A stretch of DNA of 57,494 bases from a virus: positions 1 to 57,494 of the IMG/VR virus record IMGVR_UViG_3300047318_000426, one strand, 5' to 3'. The notes below the pieces were generated by a model. It was not told the origin of the DNA, ran no database searches, and saw only the letters and a program-made list of their open reading frames with translations. Every line of letters starts with the position of its first letter. The first letter of the stretch is position 1. This document shows positions 50,223 through 57,306 of the stretch, piece after piece. A program made the position numbers and the translations under genes.

Positions 50223-50356
50223 CGATCCTGTGGCTAATCCTCTGGCTGGTCCAGGGGACTCCGCACGTCGAGCCGTGGAACGCCTGGCTCATCGCGCTGT
50301 GCGTATGCATCGCCTTCGATCTGCTGTTCTTCAATCGAAGGAGGCTGCTCCCGTGA
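50219..50356 (+). CDS. Small membrane protein
   Basis: 45 residues, ATG 50219, stop TGA 50354-50356. Two hydrophobic stretches (ILWLILWLVQG and WLIALCVCIAFDLLFF) separated by a short polar link. It lies inside the DUF6197 cluster with ATGA and TGATG overlaps. Confidence 0.6.
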   Translation: MTILWLILWLVQGTPHVEPWNAWLIALCVCIAFDLLFFNRRRLLP

Positions 50357-50583
50357 TGGACGTTCAGGTAGTGCGGGTGGCATTCCCGACCGGCTCGGCG
50401 AGCTACGCCTACTCCTACGAGGTGCCGCCGGGGGAGGAGCCGCTAGAGCTGGGCGACGTCGTGGAGGTGCCGCCCAACTGGGTGTCAGAAGATGGCGCTC
50501 AGGCGGTTGTTGTCGCCTTCGGCGATGGCGGCTACAAAGGCAAGCTTAGCTGGGTCGTGAGGAAAGTGTCATCCACGCCTTGA
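50356..50583 (+). CDS. Small beta-barrel-like protein
   Basis: 75 residues, ATG 50356. VQVVRVAFPTGSASYAYSYE, LELGDVVEVPPNW, AVVVAFGDGGYKG: alternating strands like the SH3/primosomal PriA-type or DUF7273-like small barrels in actinophages. Possibly DNA-binding. Shares one base with the next start. Confidence 0.6.
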   Translation: MDVQVVRVAFPTGSASYAYSYEVPPGEEPLELGDVVEVPPNWVSEDGAQAVVVAFGDGGYKGKLSWVVRKVSSTP

Positions 50584-50711
50584 TGCCGTGTCAGCAATGC
50601 CGACACGCTCGACACCGGCATACGTACAGCCATCTCCGCGGGCATGAAGCCTGCAAAGCCGAAGGCAGTCAAGGGCGTTGCCCTTGCCCGAAGTTCAAGG
50701 AGAAGACATGA
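50583..50711 (+). CDS. Tiny Cys/His-rich protein
   Basis: 42 residues, ATG 50583 to TGA 50709-50711, overlapping its neighbours by one and four bases. It holds CQQCRHARHRHTYSHLRGHE and CPCPKF, five Cys and many His, so metal binding is likely. Confidence 0.55.
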   Translation: MPCQQCRHARHRHTYSHLRGHEACKAEGSQGRCPCPKFKEKT

Positions 50712-51184
50712 CGCCTGATCAAATTCTACTCAAAGCAGCCGACATCATCGCCCAGGCTGGACACTGCAAGGGGGAGTACTACCAAGCCGCCGACCCGGGC
50801 ATGTCCGCAGAGAGCTGGGCACAGGCGGAGGACGTCGCCGCCCAGTCCGCGCCCGTCTGCGCCATAGGAGCCCTGCGTCGAGCCCGTTTCGGCACAGCCG
50901 GAGGCAGCCACTACGTCACCAATCCGGCATCCGAACTCGGGCAGGCCATCGCCCGGCTCGTCACCGTGATCGGAGATCCGCCCCTCCCCGACGCTACCCC
51001 GGAAGGGCGAATCATCGGCTTCAATGACGCCCCCACCACCACAGCCGAGGACGTGATCCTCGCCCTAAAAAAGGCGGCAACCGCCGCTGACATAGGGGAG
51101 GAAACACACGAGGTCGAGTTCGAGCCCGTCCCCGAACGGGCGCCCGCGGAGCCGACACCGAAGCCGGAGCCGATACCGGCATGA
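50708..51184 (+). CDS. DUF6197-like protein, copy 3
   Basis: 158 residues, ATG 50708. LLKAADIIAQAGHCKGEYYQ, VCAIGALRRARFG, GFNDAPTTTAEDVILALKKA. It has an insert after the first helix and a Pro/Glu-rich tail of ~35 residues, unlike copies 1 and 2. Confidence 0.72.
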   Translation: MTPDQILLKAADIIAQAGHCKGEYYQAADPGMSAESWAQAEDVAAQSAPVCAIGALRRARFGTAGGSHYVTNPASELGQAIARLVTVIGDPPLPDATPEGRIIGFNDAPTTTAEDVILALKKAATAADIGEETHEVEFEPVPERAPAEPTPKPEPIPA

Positions 51185-51891
51185 ACGACGCCCCGCACGA
51201 CTACGGCAACGGTCGGGATCCCCAGCTCGTCCCCTCCACCCTGCGCGTCTACCGGCACTTCCGGATCGACCAGGGGGAGCGGCTCGCCCCGATGTCGGTC
51301 CAGCCCGCCCGGTACCAGTACCCGGTGGCGACGCGGTACACGGCTCAGTGCCTTCGGGACGCCTACGGGTCCAGCCCCCACGAGGCGCCGCACTTCTCCT
51401 GCGCCTGCGGCTTCTACGCCTCCTATCGGCCGACGGAGGACTTCTATCCGGGGGAGCTGTGGCGCCGGGCCCCCGACGATCCCCGCAGCTTCCATCTCAC
51501 GCCTATCGCGACGGCGGTCTGTGAGGTCTCCGGCCGCGTCGTCATGGGCACCAAAGGGGTCCGTGCCCAGTACATGGAGATCAAGGCGCTCGCCCTGGAC
51601 ACCAGCAAGTACCGGATGGCCGACCTGGTCGGGGGGCAGTCCTCACAGAAGTACCGCCACGACCTCACCTGGGGGCGGATGGCCGTGACGGCTGCCGCCC
51701 AGCGACACGGGGCCGTCTACTGGCCCACGGCGAAGGGCATGCGCGAGGCTCACCCGCCCCCGGACATCTCCCATCTGCTGCCCCAGACGGAGTCGCGGCT
51801 GCGGGCGATGGTGACGGATCTGCTCAGGGCGACCAGCGAGGCAACACCCGGCATCAGGGGGGGCAAGTGGCTTCGCTTCCTCGGCGGCTGA
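51181..51891 (+). CDS. Conserved actinophage protein
   Basis: 236 residues, ATG 51181 in an ATGA overlap. PSTLRVYRHFRID, PVATRYTAQC, HFSCACGFYASYRP and HLTPIATAVCEVSGRVVMG are typical of a conserved early protein in Streptomyces phages. Possible Cys-based metal site. Role unknown. Confidence 0.7.
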   Translation: MNDAPHDYGNGRDPQLVPSTLRVYRHFRIDQGERLAPMSVQPARYQYPVATRYTAQCLRDAYGSSPHEAPHFSCACGFYASYRPTEDFYPGELWRRAPDDPRSFHLTPIATAVCEVSGRVVMGTKGVRAQYMEIKALALDTSKYRMADLVGGQSSQKYRHDLTWGRMAVTAAAQRHGAVYWPTAKGMREAHPPPDISHLLPQTESRLRAMVTDLLRATSEATPGIRGGKWLRFLGG

Positions 51892-52112
51892 CCCCCGAGC
51901 TGGTCGACCAGGTGCTGCGGGCGAACGCCACCGAGCGGCCGGAAGGCTCCTGGTATTTCGAGGGCCGAGGCATCTACCGACACACCCACGAAGAGGCGTT
52001 GAAGATCGTTAAGGCGTGTCTCATCCTGGACACCCCCATCACCGACATGATCACCAGCAGCGCATGGGTGTCCCTCATGCGCTGGGTGGCCGACATCGAC
52101 GCCCGAAGCTGA
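51867..52112 (+). CDS. Small conserved protein
   Basis: 81 residues, GTG 51867 after GGGGGG, overlapping the previous gene by 25 nt. LTPELVDQVLRANATERPEG, HTHEEALKIVKACLIL: helical. Unknown family. Followed by a strong hairpin. Confidence 0.6.
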   Translation: MASLPRRLTPELVDQVLRANATERPEGSWYFEGRGIYRHTHEEALKIVKACLILDTPITDMITSSAWVSLMRWVADIDARS

Positions 52113-52119
52113 GCCCCAA

Positions 52120-52144
52120 GGGGGTCCCATACCGTGGGGCCCCC
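52120..52144 (+). terminator. Hairpin, possible terminator before repA
   Basis: GGGGGTCCCA (52120-52129) pairs with TGGGGCCCCC (52135-52144), one G-U pair, 5-nt loop, followed by TGCTTTCCC. Outside it, CCCCAAG (52114-52120) could pair with CTTGGGG (52163-52169) as an alternative fold. Confidence 0.6.
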
Positions 52145-52181
52145 TGCTTTCCCATCTCTGCCTCTTGGGGGGCACAACTGC

Positions 52182-53399
52182 ATGAACACCTTCCCCTTCT
52201 CACAGCCTGGGGCGTCAGAGAACGGCCACGGCGACGCAGAGAGCGCCGCGCAGCTCGTCGAGGCGGAACGCGAACGCGCTCGCCAGCACGACCAGGTGCG
52301 AGCGCGCAAGGAATACCACCTGGCCGACAGGAAGGGGAAGGAAGCGGCCGATGCCGAGGGCCATGCGCTGCGCACCATCGTCAGCACCGTGGCCGACACC
52401 ATCACCCCCCGCCGGGTGAAATGGCTCTGGGCCGACCGCATCCCGCTGGGCGAACTGACGCTGATCGTCGGCAAAGGCGGTATCGGAAAGTCCACGCTGC
52501 TCTGCACGCTGGCCGCCTGGATCACCGTCGGGGACATGCGGGGGGAATTCGACGGGGAGCCGCATGACGTCATCTACGTCGCCAACGAAGATGCCCTGGA
52601 CTACACGGTCGTCCCGCGGCTTATCGCCGCCGGAGCGGATCTCTCCCGCGTCCACTTCCTGCGAATGGATCTGGCCGGACATGAGGATCGGATCATCCTG
52701 CCGTCCGACTGCGACAGCATCGCCGAATTCGCCGAGAAGCATCACGCGGTCGCCGTCATGCTCGACCCGCTCTCATCGAACCTGCGCGTCAAGGACGGCA
52801 ACTCCGGCTCGGACATCCGCCCAGTGATTGAGGCCATACGGCGCATGTGTGAGCAGGCGGGGCTTGCGGCTATCGGCTTGGGGCACACCCGCAAAGGGCA
52901 ATCGCGAGACCTGCTGGAAGCACTTCTCGGCAGTTCCGAATTGGGAAACGTCTGCCGATCCGCTATGGGGGTGATGGCAGATCCGGATTCCGACGACGGC
53001 TCGGTCGTACTCTCCCAGGAAAAGGCGAACCTGGGGCGCATGGACATCCCCGGATACAAGTACCGAATCGTCAATCACAGCTTCGCCACCACCACGGAGA
53101 TGATCTCAACAGCCCGGCTGGAATTCCTCGGCAAAACCGACCTGCGGGTGTCCGACATGCTGGCCGAAGGGGTCCAGGCGGACGGCAGCAAGACGGACAT
53201 CGCCGAGGCCGTCCAGTGGCTGCGCGAGTACCTGTCGATGGCTCCCGGCAGCCAAAGGCCGAAGGTCATGAGTGATGCTCACAAGGCGGGCATTAAGGAA
53301 CATACGCTCAAAAGGGCTGCTCGAAAGTTGAAGGTGACATCTCAACTGATGGGTCACCCGTCGGTGGCGTACTGGTCACTAGCTGGAAGCGCGACGTGA
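52182..53399 (+). CDS. RepA-like hexameric helicase/ATPase
   Basis: 405 residues from ATG 52182. After a charged N-terminal helix, the RecA-like core has Walker A VGKGGIGKST (96-105), VIYVANEDALDY, Walker B VAVMLD (190-195), IGLGHTRKG and LGSSELGNVCRSAMGVM, the AAA_25/RepA pattern. The C-terminal ~80 residues form a winged-helix-like unit (VQWLREYLSMAPG, HKAGIKEHTLKRAARKLKV). Together with Prim-Pol it probably starts and drives replication. A cluster of inverted boxes lies right behind it. Confidence 0.88.
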   Translation: MNTFPFSQPGASENGHGDAESAAQLVEAERERARQHDQVRARKEYHLADRKGKEAADAEGHALRTIVSTVADTITPRRVKWLWADRIPLGELTLIVGKGGIGKSTLLCTLAAWITVGDMRGEFDGEPHDVIYVANEDALDYTVVPRLIAAGADLSRVHFLRMDLAGHEDRIILPSDCDSIAEFAEKHHAVAVMLDPLSSNLRVKDGNSGSDIRPVIEAIRRMCEQAGLAAIGLGHTRKGQSRDLLEALLGSSELGNVCRSAMGVMADPDSDDGSVVLSQEKANLGRMDIPGYKYRIVNHSFATTTEMISTARLEFLGKTDLRVSDMLAEGVQADGSKTDIAEAVQWLREYLSMAPGSQRPKVMSDAHKAGIKEHTLKRAARKLKVTSQLMGHPSVAYWSLAGSAT

Positions 53400-53418
53400 C
53401 TGTCTGTAGATGGGGCAG

Positions 53419-53595
53419 GGTGGAACATGTTGGAACATCCCTCAGGATCTGTTCGAACCTAGGGGTAGAACAGCGGTGCCCCTAGGGGTACATGGTTCCA
53501 ACGTGTTCCAACCTCCCGGCAACTACACAGAGTAGCCTTATATACAGGGTAGAACATCATAGAACAATATATATACCTGTACCCCCTGTGTTCCA
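53419..53595. repeat. Cluster of GAACA boxes, candidate replication origin
   Basis: GGTGGAACATGTTGGAAC (53419-53436) is matched 16 of 18 by the reverse complement of 53495-53512. Within each, the box repeats at a 10-bp step (TGGAACAT at 53421 and 53431; GTTCCAAC at 53495 and 53505). TAGAACA follows at 53540 and 53550, again 10 bp apart, and further copies are near 53466 and 53588. The gap 53400-53633 has no gene. AT-rich TATATATAC at 53556-53576 could be the unwinding part. Confidence 0.65.
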
Positions 53596-53633
53596 GCTTC
53601 TAAAGGATCTTGGTTTTCCTCACGGAGAGTAAA

Positions 53634-53834
53634 GTGGAGTGCAATAAACCGAACACCTGTACGCACGTCCTGGGCGAAGATCCACCACTGATGCCGCCGT
53701 GCCCACTGCATAGGCAATGCGTCTGCACTAAATGCGGACGTAGGAATTTGCGTGTAGCGAATTTGACGTGGGGGCCTTGCCGGAAGTGCGGAGGTGACGT
53801 GAACGTGATAGGCCCGGCACGCCATCGCGCATGA
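53634..53834 (+). CDS. Cys-rich zinc protein
   Basis: 66 residues from GTG 53634 (GGAGAG five bases upstream; TTG 53610 possible). Eight Cys including CVCTKCGRR and CRKCGGD, a treble-clef or zinc-ribbon like fold. It is the first gene after the candidate origin. It overlaps the next gene by four bases. Confidence 0.65.
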   Translation: MECNKPNTCTHVLGEDPPLMPPCPLHRQCVCTKCGRRNLRVANLTWGPCRKCGGDVNVIGPARHRA

Positions 53835-54520
53835 GTAAGCATTTCGCCGATACCGACATCCGCCTCGCCCGATGCGTGCGCTGTACGGGCTACGTCTTCA
53901 CCTGCCACGTGAGCGGATTGGCGACGGCCGTGGATCCGGGGCTGCTCTCCCTGGTCGCCTATCGCGAAGCGCTGATCGCTGGGCGCATGACGTACGACCT
54001 GATCGAGCGCGCTGGGCGTCCCCATCGGCTGAGGGCGAAGGGCCCTGGGGTGTACGCCCAGATCACCACCAAGATCCTGGGCGCTCATGCCTGTGGGGCG
54101 TTGGGTCGAGACGCGAGCACCGTCGAATTGGTGCCTCAGGAGCCACCAGAGCCCGTCTGTGACGCTCGGAGGGCCCTGGGCGAGGCGCCTCCCGCATCGT
54201 GTCCTCGAAGGGCTGCAGGCGGGCGTACAGGGCTTCCGGTGTCGTGCTCGTCCTGTGAGTCGCCCCCTTTTGACTCAAAGGTCCGAGTTGCCCCTCCCCC
54301 CGCTGGGCGCCCAAGGGTCCAGCGCTGCGCCCGATGCCGGAAGGTGATCGCCCGCGGAGCCCCGCTGGTCGCCCTCGCGATGCCGGTCCCGTACACCCGA
54401 ACGGTGAAGGTCAAGGCGAAGGCGGAACAGCCCGCATACAGCTATGAAGTGGCGGAAATGGGGACACACCACTGGGCGATCCATGCCGACGGCTGCCCTG
54501 GACGCCCTGAGAGGCCCTGA
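53831..54520 (+). CDS. Zinc-binding-like early protein
   Basis: 229 residues, ATG 53831. An N-terminal CVRCTGYVFTCH site, a middle with CPRR, CSSCES and a third pair CARCRKV; the last part (HHWAIHADGCPG) resembles the end of HNH-adjacent ribbon proteins. No catalytic motif found. Unknown; possibly nucleic-acid binding. Confidence 0.6.
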   Translation: MSKHFADTDIRLARCVRCTGYVFTCHVSGLATAVDPGLLSLVAYREALIAGRMTYDLIERAGRPHRLRAKGPGVYAQITTKILGAHACGALGRDASTVELVPQEPPEPVCDARRALGEAPPASCPRRAAGGRTGLPVSCSSCESPPFDSKVRVAPPPAGRPRVQRCARCRKVIARGAPLVALAMPVPYTRTVKVKAKAEQPAYSYEVAEMGTHHWAIHADGCPGRPERP

Positions 54521-54602
54521 GAGGCTCCGAGGGGTCCCCGGGCCCCCGACTCGAACCCCCCAGGCGCTCAGAGGGGCGCCCAGAGCCCTTCTCGGAGGAC
54601 TC

Positions 54603-54785
54603 ATGACTGACATCGATCCCTGGGCGCCGAGGTCTCGCCCGACTCGACGCCTCACGCCCGAGCAGCAGACCCTCGCGGAGGAGATCTCCCTGCGGGCGCA
54701 TGCCCTCTGGGTTGCGGGCGAGATGTCGATTGAGGAATCCGTCGATCTGGCCCTGGTGCAGCTCGGCTACCGGGAGGAGACGTGA
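54603..54785 (+). CDS. Small helical protein
   Basis: 60 residues, ATG 54603 after CGGAGGA. RRLTPEQQTLAEEISLRAHA and SIEESVDLALVQLGY: two helices. It ends in an overlap with GTG 54782. Confidence 0.6.
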   Translation: MTDIDPWAPRSRPTRRLTPEQQTLAEEISLRAHALWVAGEMSIEESVDLALVQLGYREET

Positions 54786-54967
54786 TTCCCTACAAGCTCT
54801 GCAGGAGCAAAGAGGAAGCCTGGCGATTTGTTCATGATCAGGCTGCTCGATTGCGTCGTCTGGGAATTGCTCGCCGTTATGGCTTGTATTGCCGGCCGGT
54901 AGAGGAAAGTAATCCCCATGGCAATTGGGGAGTTTATCTGATTGACCGAGAAAAAGGGGAGAAGTAG
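54782..54967 (+). CDS. Small basic protein
   Basis: 61 residues, GTG 54782. CRSKEEAWRFVHDQAARLRR, then YGLYCRPVEES and NWGVYLIDREKG. Codon use here and in the next gene is visibly more AT-rich than its neighbours, suggesting a different origin. Confidence 0.6.
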   Translation: MIPYKLCRSKEEAWRFVHDQAARLRRLGIARRYGLYCRPVEESNPHGNWGVYLIDREKGEK

Positions 54968-55143
54968 TGGCTGATATTACGGTCATAGCGGACGGGAAAA
55001 CCGTTCTCCTCTTTACCGAGTACGATATCAGCTCCCTCAATTGTGGGCAGGCTATAGAGCTGGCCATGAAATTGCTGGAAGCCTCCGACAGTGCGCACGC
55101 CTATAGGGAGTGGGAAAATGCTTCACGGCAGGCCGGAACATGA
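54967..55143 (+). CDS. Small acidic protein
   Basis: 58 residues, GTG 54967 sharing one base with the preceding stop, stop TGA 55141-55143. ITVIADGKTVLLFTEYDISS, then CGQAIELAMKLLEASD. AT-richer than surrounding genes. Unknown. Confidence 0.55.
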   Translation: MADITVIADGKTVLLFTEYDISSLNCGQAIELAMKLLEASDSAHAYREWENASRQAGT

Positions 55144-55337
55144 GGGCCCGCGAAGGCGCCATCATCGTCGAACGCATCGGAGGGCGATGGCTCTGGCGCT
55201 GTACGTCCAGCGTCTGCCCCACCGGTTTCGGCGATTACGGATATGTGGTCACCCATCCGGAGGCCATCATCGAGGCGTGGCAGCACATCAAGCTGTGCGG
55301 CCGGACCCCCCTTCCACATGATCGGGAACACCCATGA
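55140..55337 (+). CDS. Small protein
   Basis: 65 residues, ATG 55140 in an ATGA overlap. GAIIVERIGGRWLWRCTSSV, then CPTGFGDYGYVVTHPEAIIE and HIKLCGR: three Cys, possibly a metal site similar to small phage ribbon proteins. Confidence 0.6.
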   Translation: MRAREGAIIVERIGGRWLWRCTSSVCPTGFGDYGYVVTHPEAIIEAWQHIKLCGRTPLPHDREHP

Positions 55338-55429
55338 GGAACAAACTCCTGGTGGTGGCGTTCGTCGTCACCACCACGCTGCTCACTGGCTTCATCCTCG
55401 TCTGCCTGAAGATCCGACGCCATCCCTGA
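55334..55429 (+). CDS. Tiny single-span membrane protein
   Basis: 31 residues, ATG 55334 in an ATGA overlap, stop 55427-55429. One membrane helix (LLVVAFVVTTTLLTGFILVC) with a basic tail. Confidence 0.55.
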   Translation: MRNKLLVVAFVVTTTLLTGFILVCLKIRRHP

Positions 55430-55440
55430 CGGGAGCACAG

Positions 55441-56151
55441 ATGGACACCGCGCAGTACCTCGCCCGCCTGGTCGACCAATTGGTTGACGGGTGGCGAGAG
55501 CGAGTCGAGTTTTTCATCCGGATCTCTGTGCACACGCCTGCCTGCCTGGACGAGCGCGCCTCGCTTCGGCCTGGCACGCTGCGGCATCACGCCTGCCGCT
55601 GTCCCCGACGCTTGGAGGCTAGGGCCAAGACCGAGCGGCAGCCTGCGCTGATCGCTCAGCTTCGGGACACGGCGGCACGGGCCTATCCCGCCGGGGAGAG
55701 CGGCGACCCCGGCGTACATAGCGCTCCGGGGTCGCGTCCGCCCGCCTCGCTGGCCGCTGCGGATCTGCTGCTGGAGATCGTCAACGAGGCGCGGGCGGCT
55801 CGTACCCTACTCGTCGGCGAGGGTGGCGAGAAGGGCAAGGTGGAAGATCAACTGCGTAGCCTCGTCACCTACGTGATGCATAGTCAGGAGGAGTATTCGG
55901 TACAGCACACTGTGCGAACGGTGCGTCAACTCGTGAGCAAAGCGCGGGTGTTGCTCGACTACGAAGTACCGAGTCGCATGCTGGCCGACGTGGTATGTCA
56001 TGAATGCGGCGGAGGTCTACGGGTACGCGAAGACGCCAGTAGCGACGTACGCTGCGCGGGCACACCCGAGGCGGAAGCGTGCGGCACGGTGTATCGCAGG
56101 TGGGAATGGGCCGCACTACTAGAGCAGAAACAGCAGCAGGAGGCAGGGTGA
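55441..56151 (+). CDS. Conserved protein with C-terminal zinc ribbon
   Basis: 236 residues, ATG 55441 after GGGAGCA. Helical body (QYLARLVDQLVDGWRERVEF, then LLLEIVNEARAARTLLVGEG) and a C-terminal ribbon CHECGGGLRVREDASSDVRC ... ACGTVYRRWEW. A common actinophage early protein (DUF7341-like); perhaps transcription-related. Followed by a GTGA overlap to the HTH gene. Confidence 0.7.
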   Translation: MDTAQYLARLVDQLVDGWRERVEFFIRISVHTPACLDERASLRPGTLRHHACRCPRRLEARAKTERQPALIAQLRDTAARAYPAGESGDPGVHSAPGSRPPASLAAADLLLEIVNEARAARTLLVGEGGEKGKVEDQLRSLVTYVMHSQEEYSVQHTVRTVRQLVSKARVLLDYEVPSRMLADVVCHECGGGLRVREDASSDVRCAGTPEAEACGTVYRRWEWAALLEQKQQQEAG

Positions 56152-56429
56152 CGGGATGGCGCTACCGGCTCATCAGCGATCCCGACGAACTGAAGGCGCT
56201 CGGCTACCGCTCGCCGCGATCACGGGGGATGGATGCCTCGATACCCCCCCGTCTGGTGGATACCGAGGTCGCCTGCCTCTATACGGGGCGCTCTCGCGCA
56301 ACGCTGTACCGCTGGGCCAAGCAAGGGCGTATCACGCGTCATGGTGGTCCACAGTGGGACCTCAATGAGCTGTCCCCCCACATTCCAGGGCAGCCGCTGC
56401 CTTCGCCCCCCCCGCTGCTTGACACGTGA
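56148..56429 (+). CDS. HTH DNA-binding protein (excisionase/MerR-like)
   Basis: 93 residues, GTG 56148 after AGGAGGCAGG. LVDTEVACLYTGRSRATLYR, then WAKQGRITRHGGPQWDLNEL is a clear winged/MerR-like helix-turn-helix used by excisionases and small regulators. No integrase is present, so regulation is more likely. Last gene before the long right-end non-coding region. Confidence 0.78.
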   Translation: MTGWRYRLISDPDELKALGYRSPRSRGMDASIPPRLVDTEVACLYTGRSRATLYRWAKQGRITRHGGPQWDLNELSPHIPGQPLPSPPPLLDT

Positions 56430-56535
56430 GACGGGGTACCTGAGACTGATCTCGCTGGGCATCGCTATGCTTCCTCGCTGGTGCGTGCCCTTTGACCCGC
56501 CCACCCTCACTCGTGTTGGGCCTAGGGTCACACGA

Positions 56536-56570
56536 CAAGGGCTCTTCCACTTCCAGTGCAGGAGCCCTTG
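56536..56570 (+). terminator. Terminator-like hairpin after the last early gene
   Basis: CAAGGGCTC (56536-56544) pairs with GAGCCCTTG (56562-56570), loop 17 nt that can pair further (CAC with GTG). No clear T-run. The region 56430-56653 otherwise shows no gene. Confidence 0.55.
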
Positions 56571-56653
56571 CGTATGCGGGTATACCGGTACCCCTGATGC
56601 GGGTGGCTCTGGGTATGAGCAACCCCGCTGTATGGGTGAAGAGGTACCCCCAT

Positions 56654-56692
56654 GGTGGGTAGGTGGTGCACCCCCCCGCACCCCTACCCACC
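56654..56692. other. Long GC hairpin at the right end
   Basis: GGTGGGTAGGTGGTGC (56654-56669) pairs with GCACCCCTACCCACC (56678-56692), 15 bp with one bulged T. It stands just before the short-period repeats and could be a terminator, replication or packaging structure. Confidence 0.65.
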
Positions 56693-56694
56693 CC

Positions 56695-56766
56695 CCATGC
56701 CCTATGCCCTATGGCTATGGCCTATGCCCTGCCTATCCCCATGCCCATGCCTATGCCTATAGCATG
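56695..56766. repeat. CCTATG-type hexamer/heptamer array
   Basis: About 70 bp made of CATGCC, CTATGCC, CTATGG and CCTATG words in tandem with small drift. No coding frame is supported. Part of the 577-bp gap 56430-57006. Confidence 0.75.
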
Positions 56767-56785
56767 TCATTGCTATTGTTGTGTA

Positions 56786-57006
56786 GTGAATGTAATACGT
56801 AATGTGTAATGCGAATACACAATGCGTAATGCGAATGCGTAATGGTAATGCGTCATGGTGATACGTGATGGTAATGCGCAATGGTAATGCATGATACGCA
56901 ATACGTAATGCGAATGCGTGATGCGTGATGCGTGATGGTAATGCGAACGCGTGATGAGTAACACGCAATGCGCAATGGCAATGTGCAACGTGAATGCGTG
57001 AGTGTG
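56786..57006. repeat. GTAATGC-type short-period array
   Basis: About 220 bp of 6-7-nt words, mainly GTAATGC, GAATGC, GTGATGC, GTAATG and GCAATG, roughly 30 in a row with point changes. Different in composition from all surrounding coding DNA. Candidate iterons, packaging or partition site, or simple repeat drift. It runs into the start of the last HNH gene. Confidence 0.8.
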
Positions 57007-57306
57007 ATGGTAGACAGAGCAGAAGCAAGCGACTACAGTCGCGGCCGAAGTGGCAGACCATTGCGGCGCGTACAAGCGCAACTCAAGCGCGAAGGCACGA
57101 ACGTCTGCTGGCTGTGTGGCCAGCCCATCGACCTGCGCTTGCCCTACCTACACCCGCTGGCCTGGACCCTGGACCACGTCATACCGCTATCACTCGGTGG
57201 CCATCCGCTGGACATGTACAACCTGCGTGAAGCCCATCGTCGATGCAACTCATCGCGCGGCAATCGCCCGCCGGTGACGCCGCAACGCAACAGCCGTGCG
57301 TGGTAG
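57007..57306 (+). CDS. HNH endonuclease next to the genome end
   Basis: 99 residues from ATG 57007 (GTG 56998, GTG 57004 and ATG 56968 are in frame; no good ribosome site is visible). CWLCGQPID, then TLDHVIPLSLGGHPLDMYNL and HRRCNSSRGNR form an HNH core with zinc Cys. In cos phages an HNH protein beside the terminase aids DNA cutting in packaging; across the joined ends this gene is about 670 bp upstream of terL. Confidence 0.82.
   Translation: MVDRAEASDYSRGRSGRPLRRVQAQLKREGTNVCWLCGQPIDLRLPYLHPLAWTLDHVIPLSLGGHPLDMYNLREAHRRCNSSRGNRPPVTPQRNSRAW

Noticed and set aside
56702-57081. Minus-strand ORFs across the short-period arrays
   Set aside because: They translate the simple repeats into His/Tyr/Arg/Ile strings; no start signals or domain.
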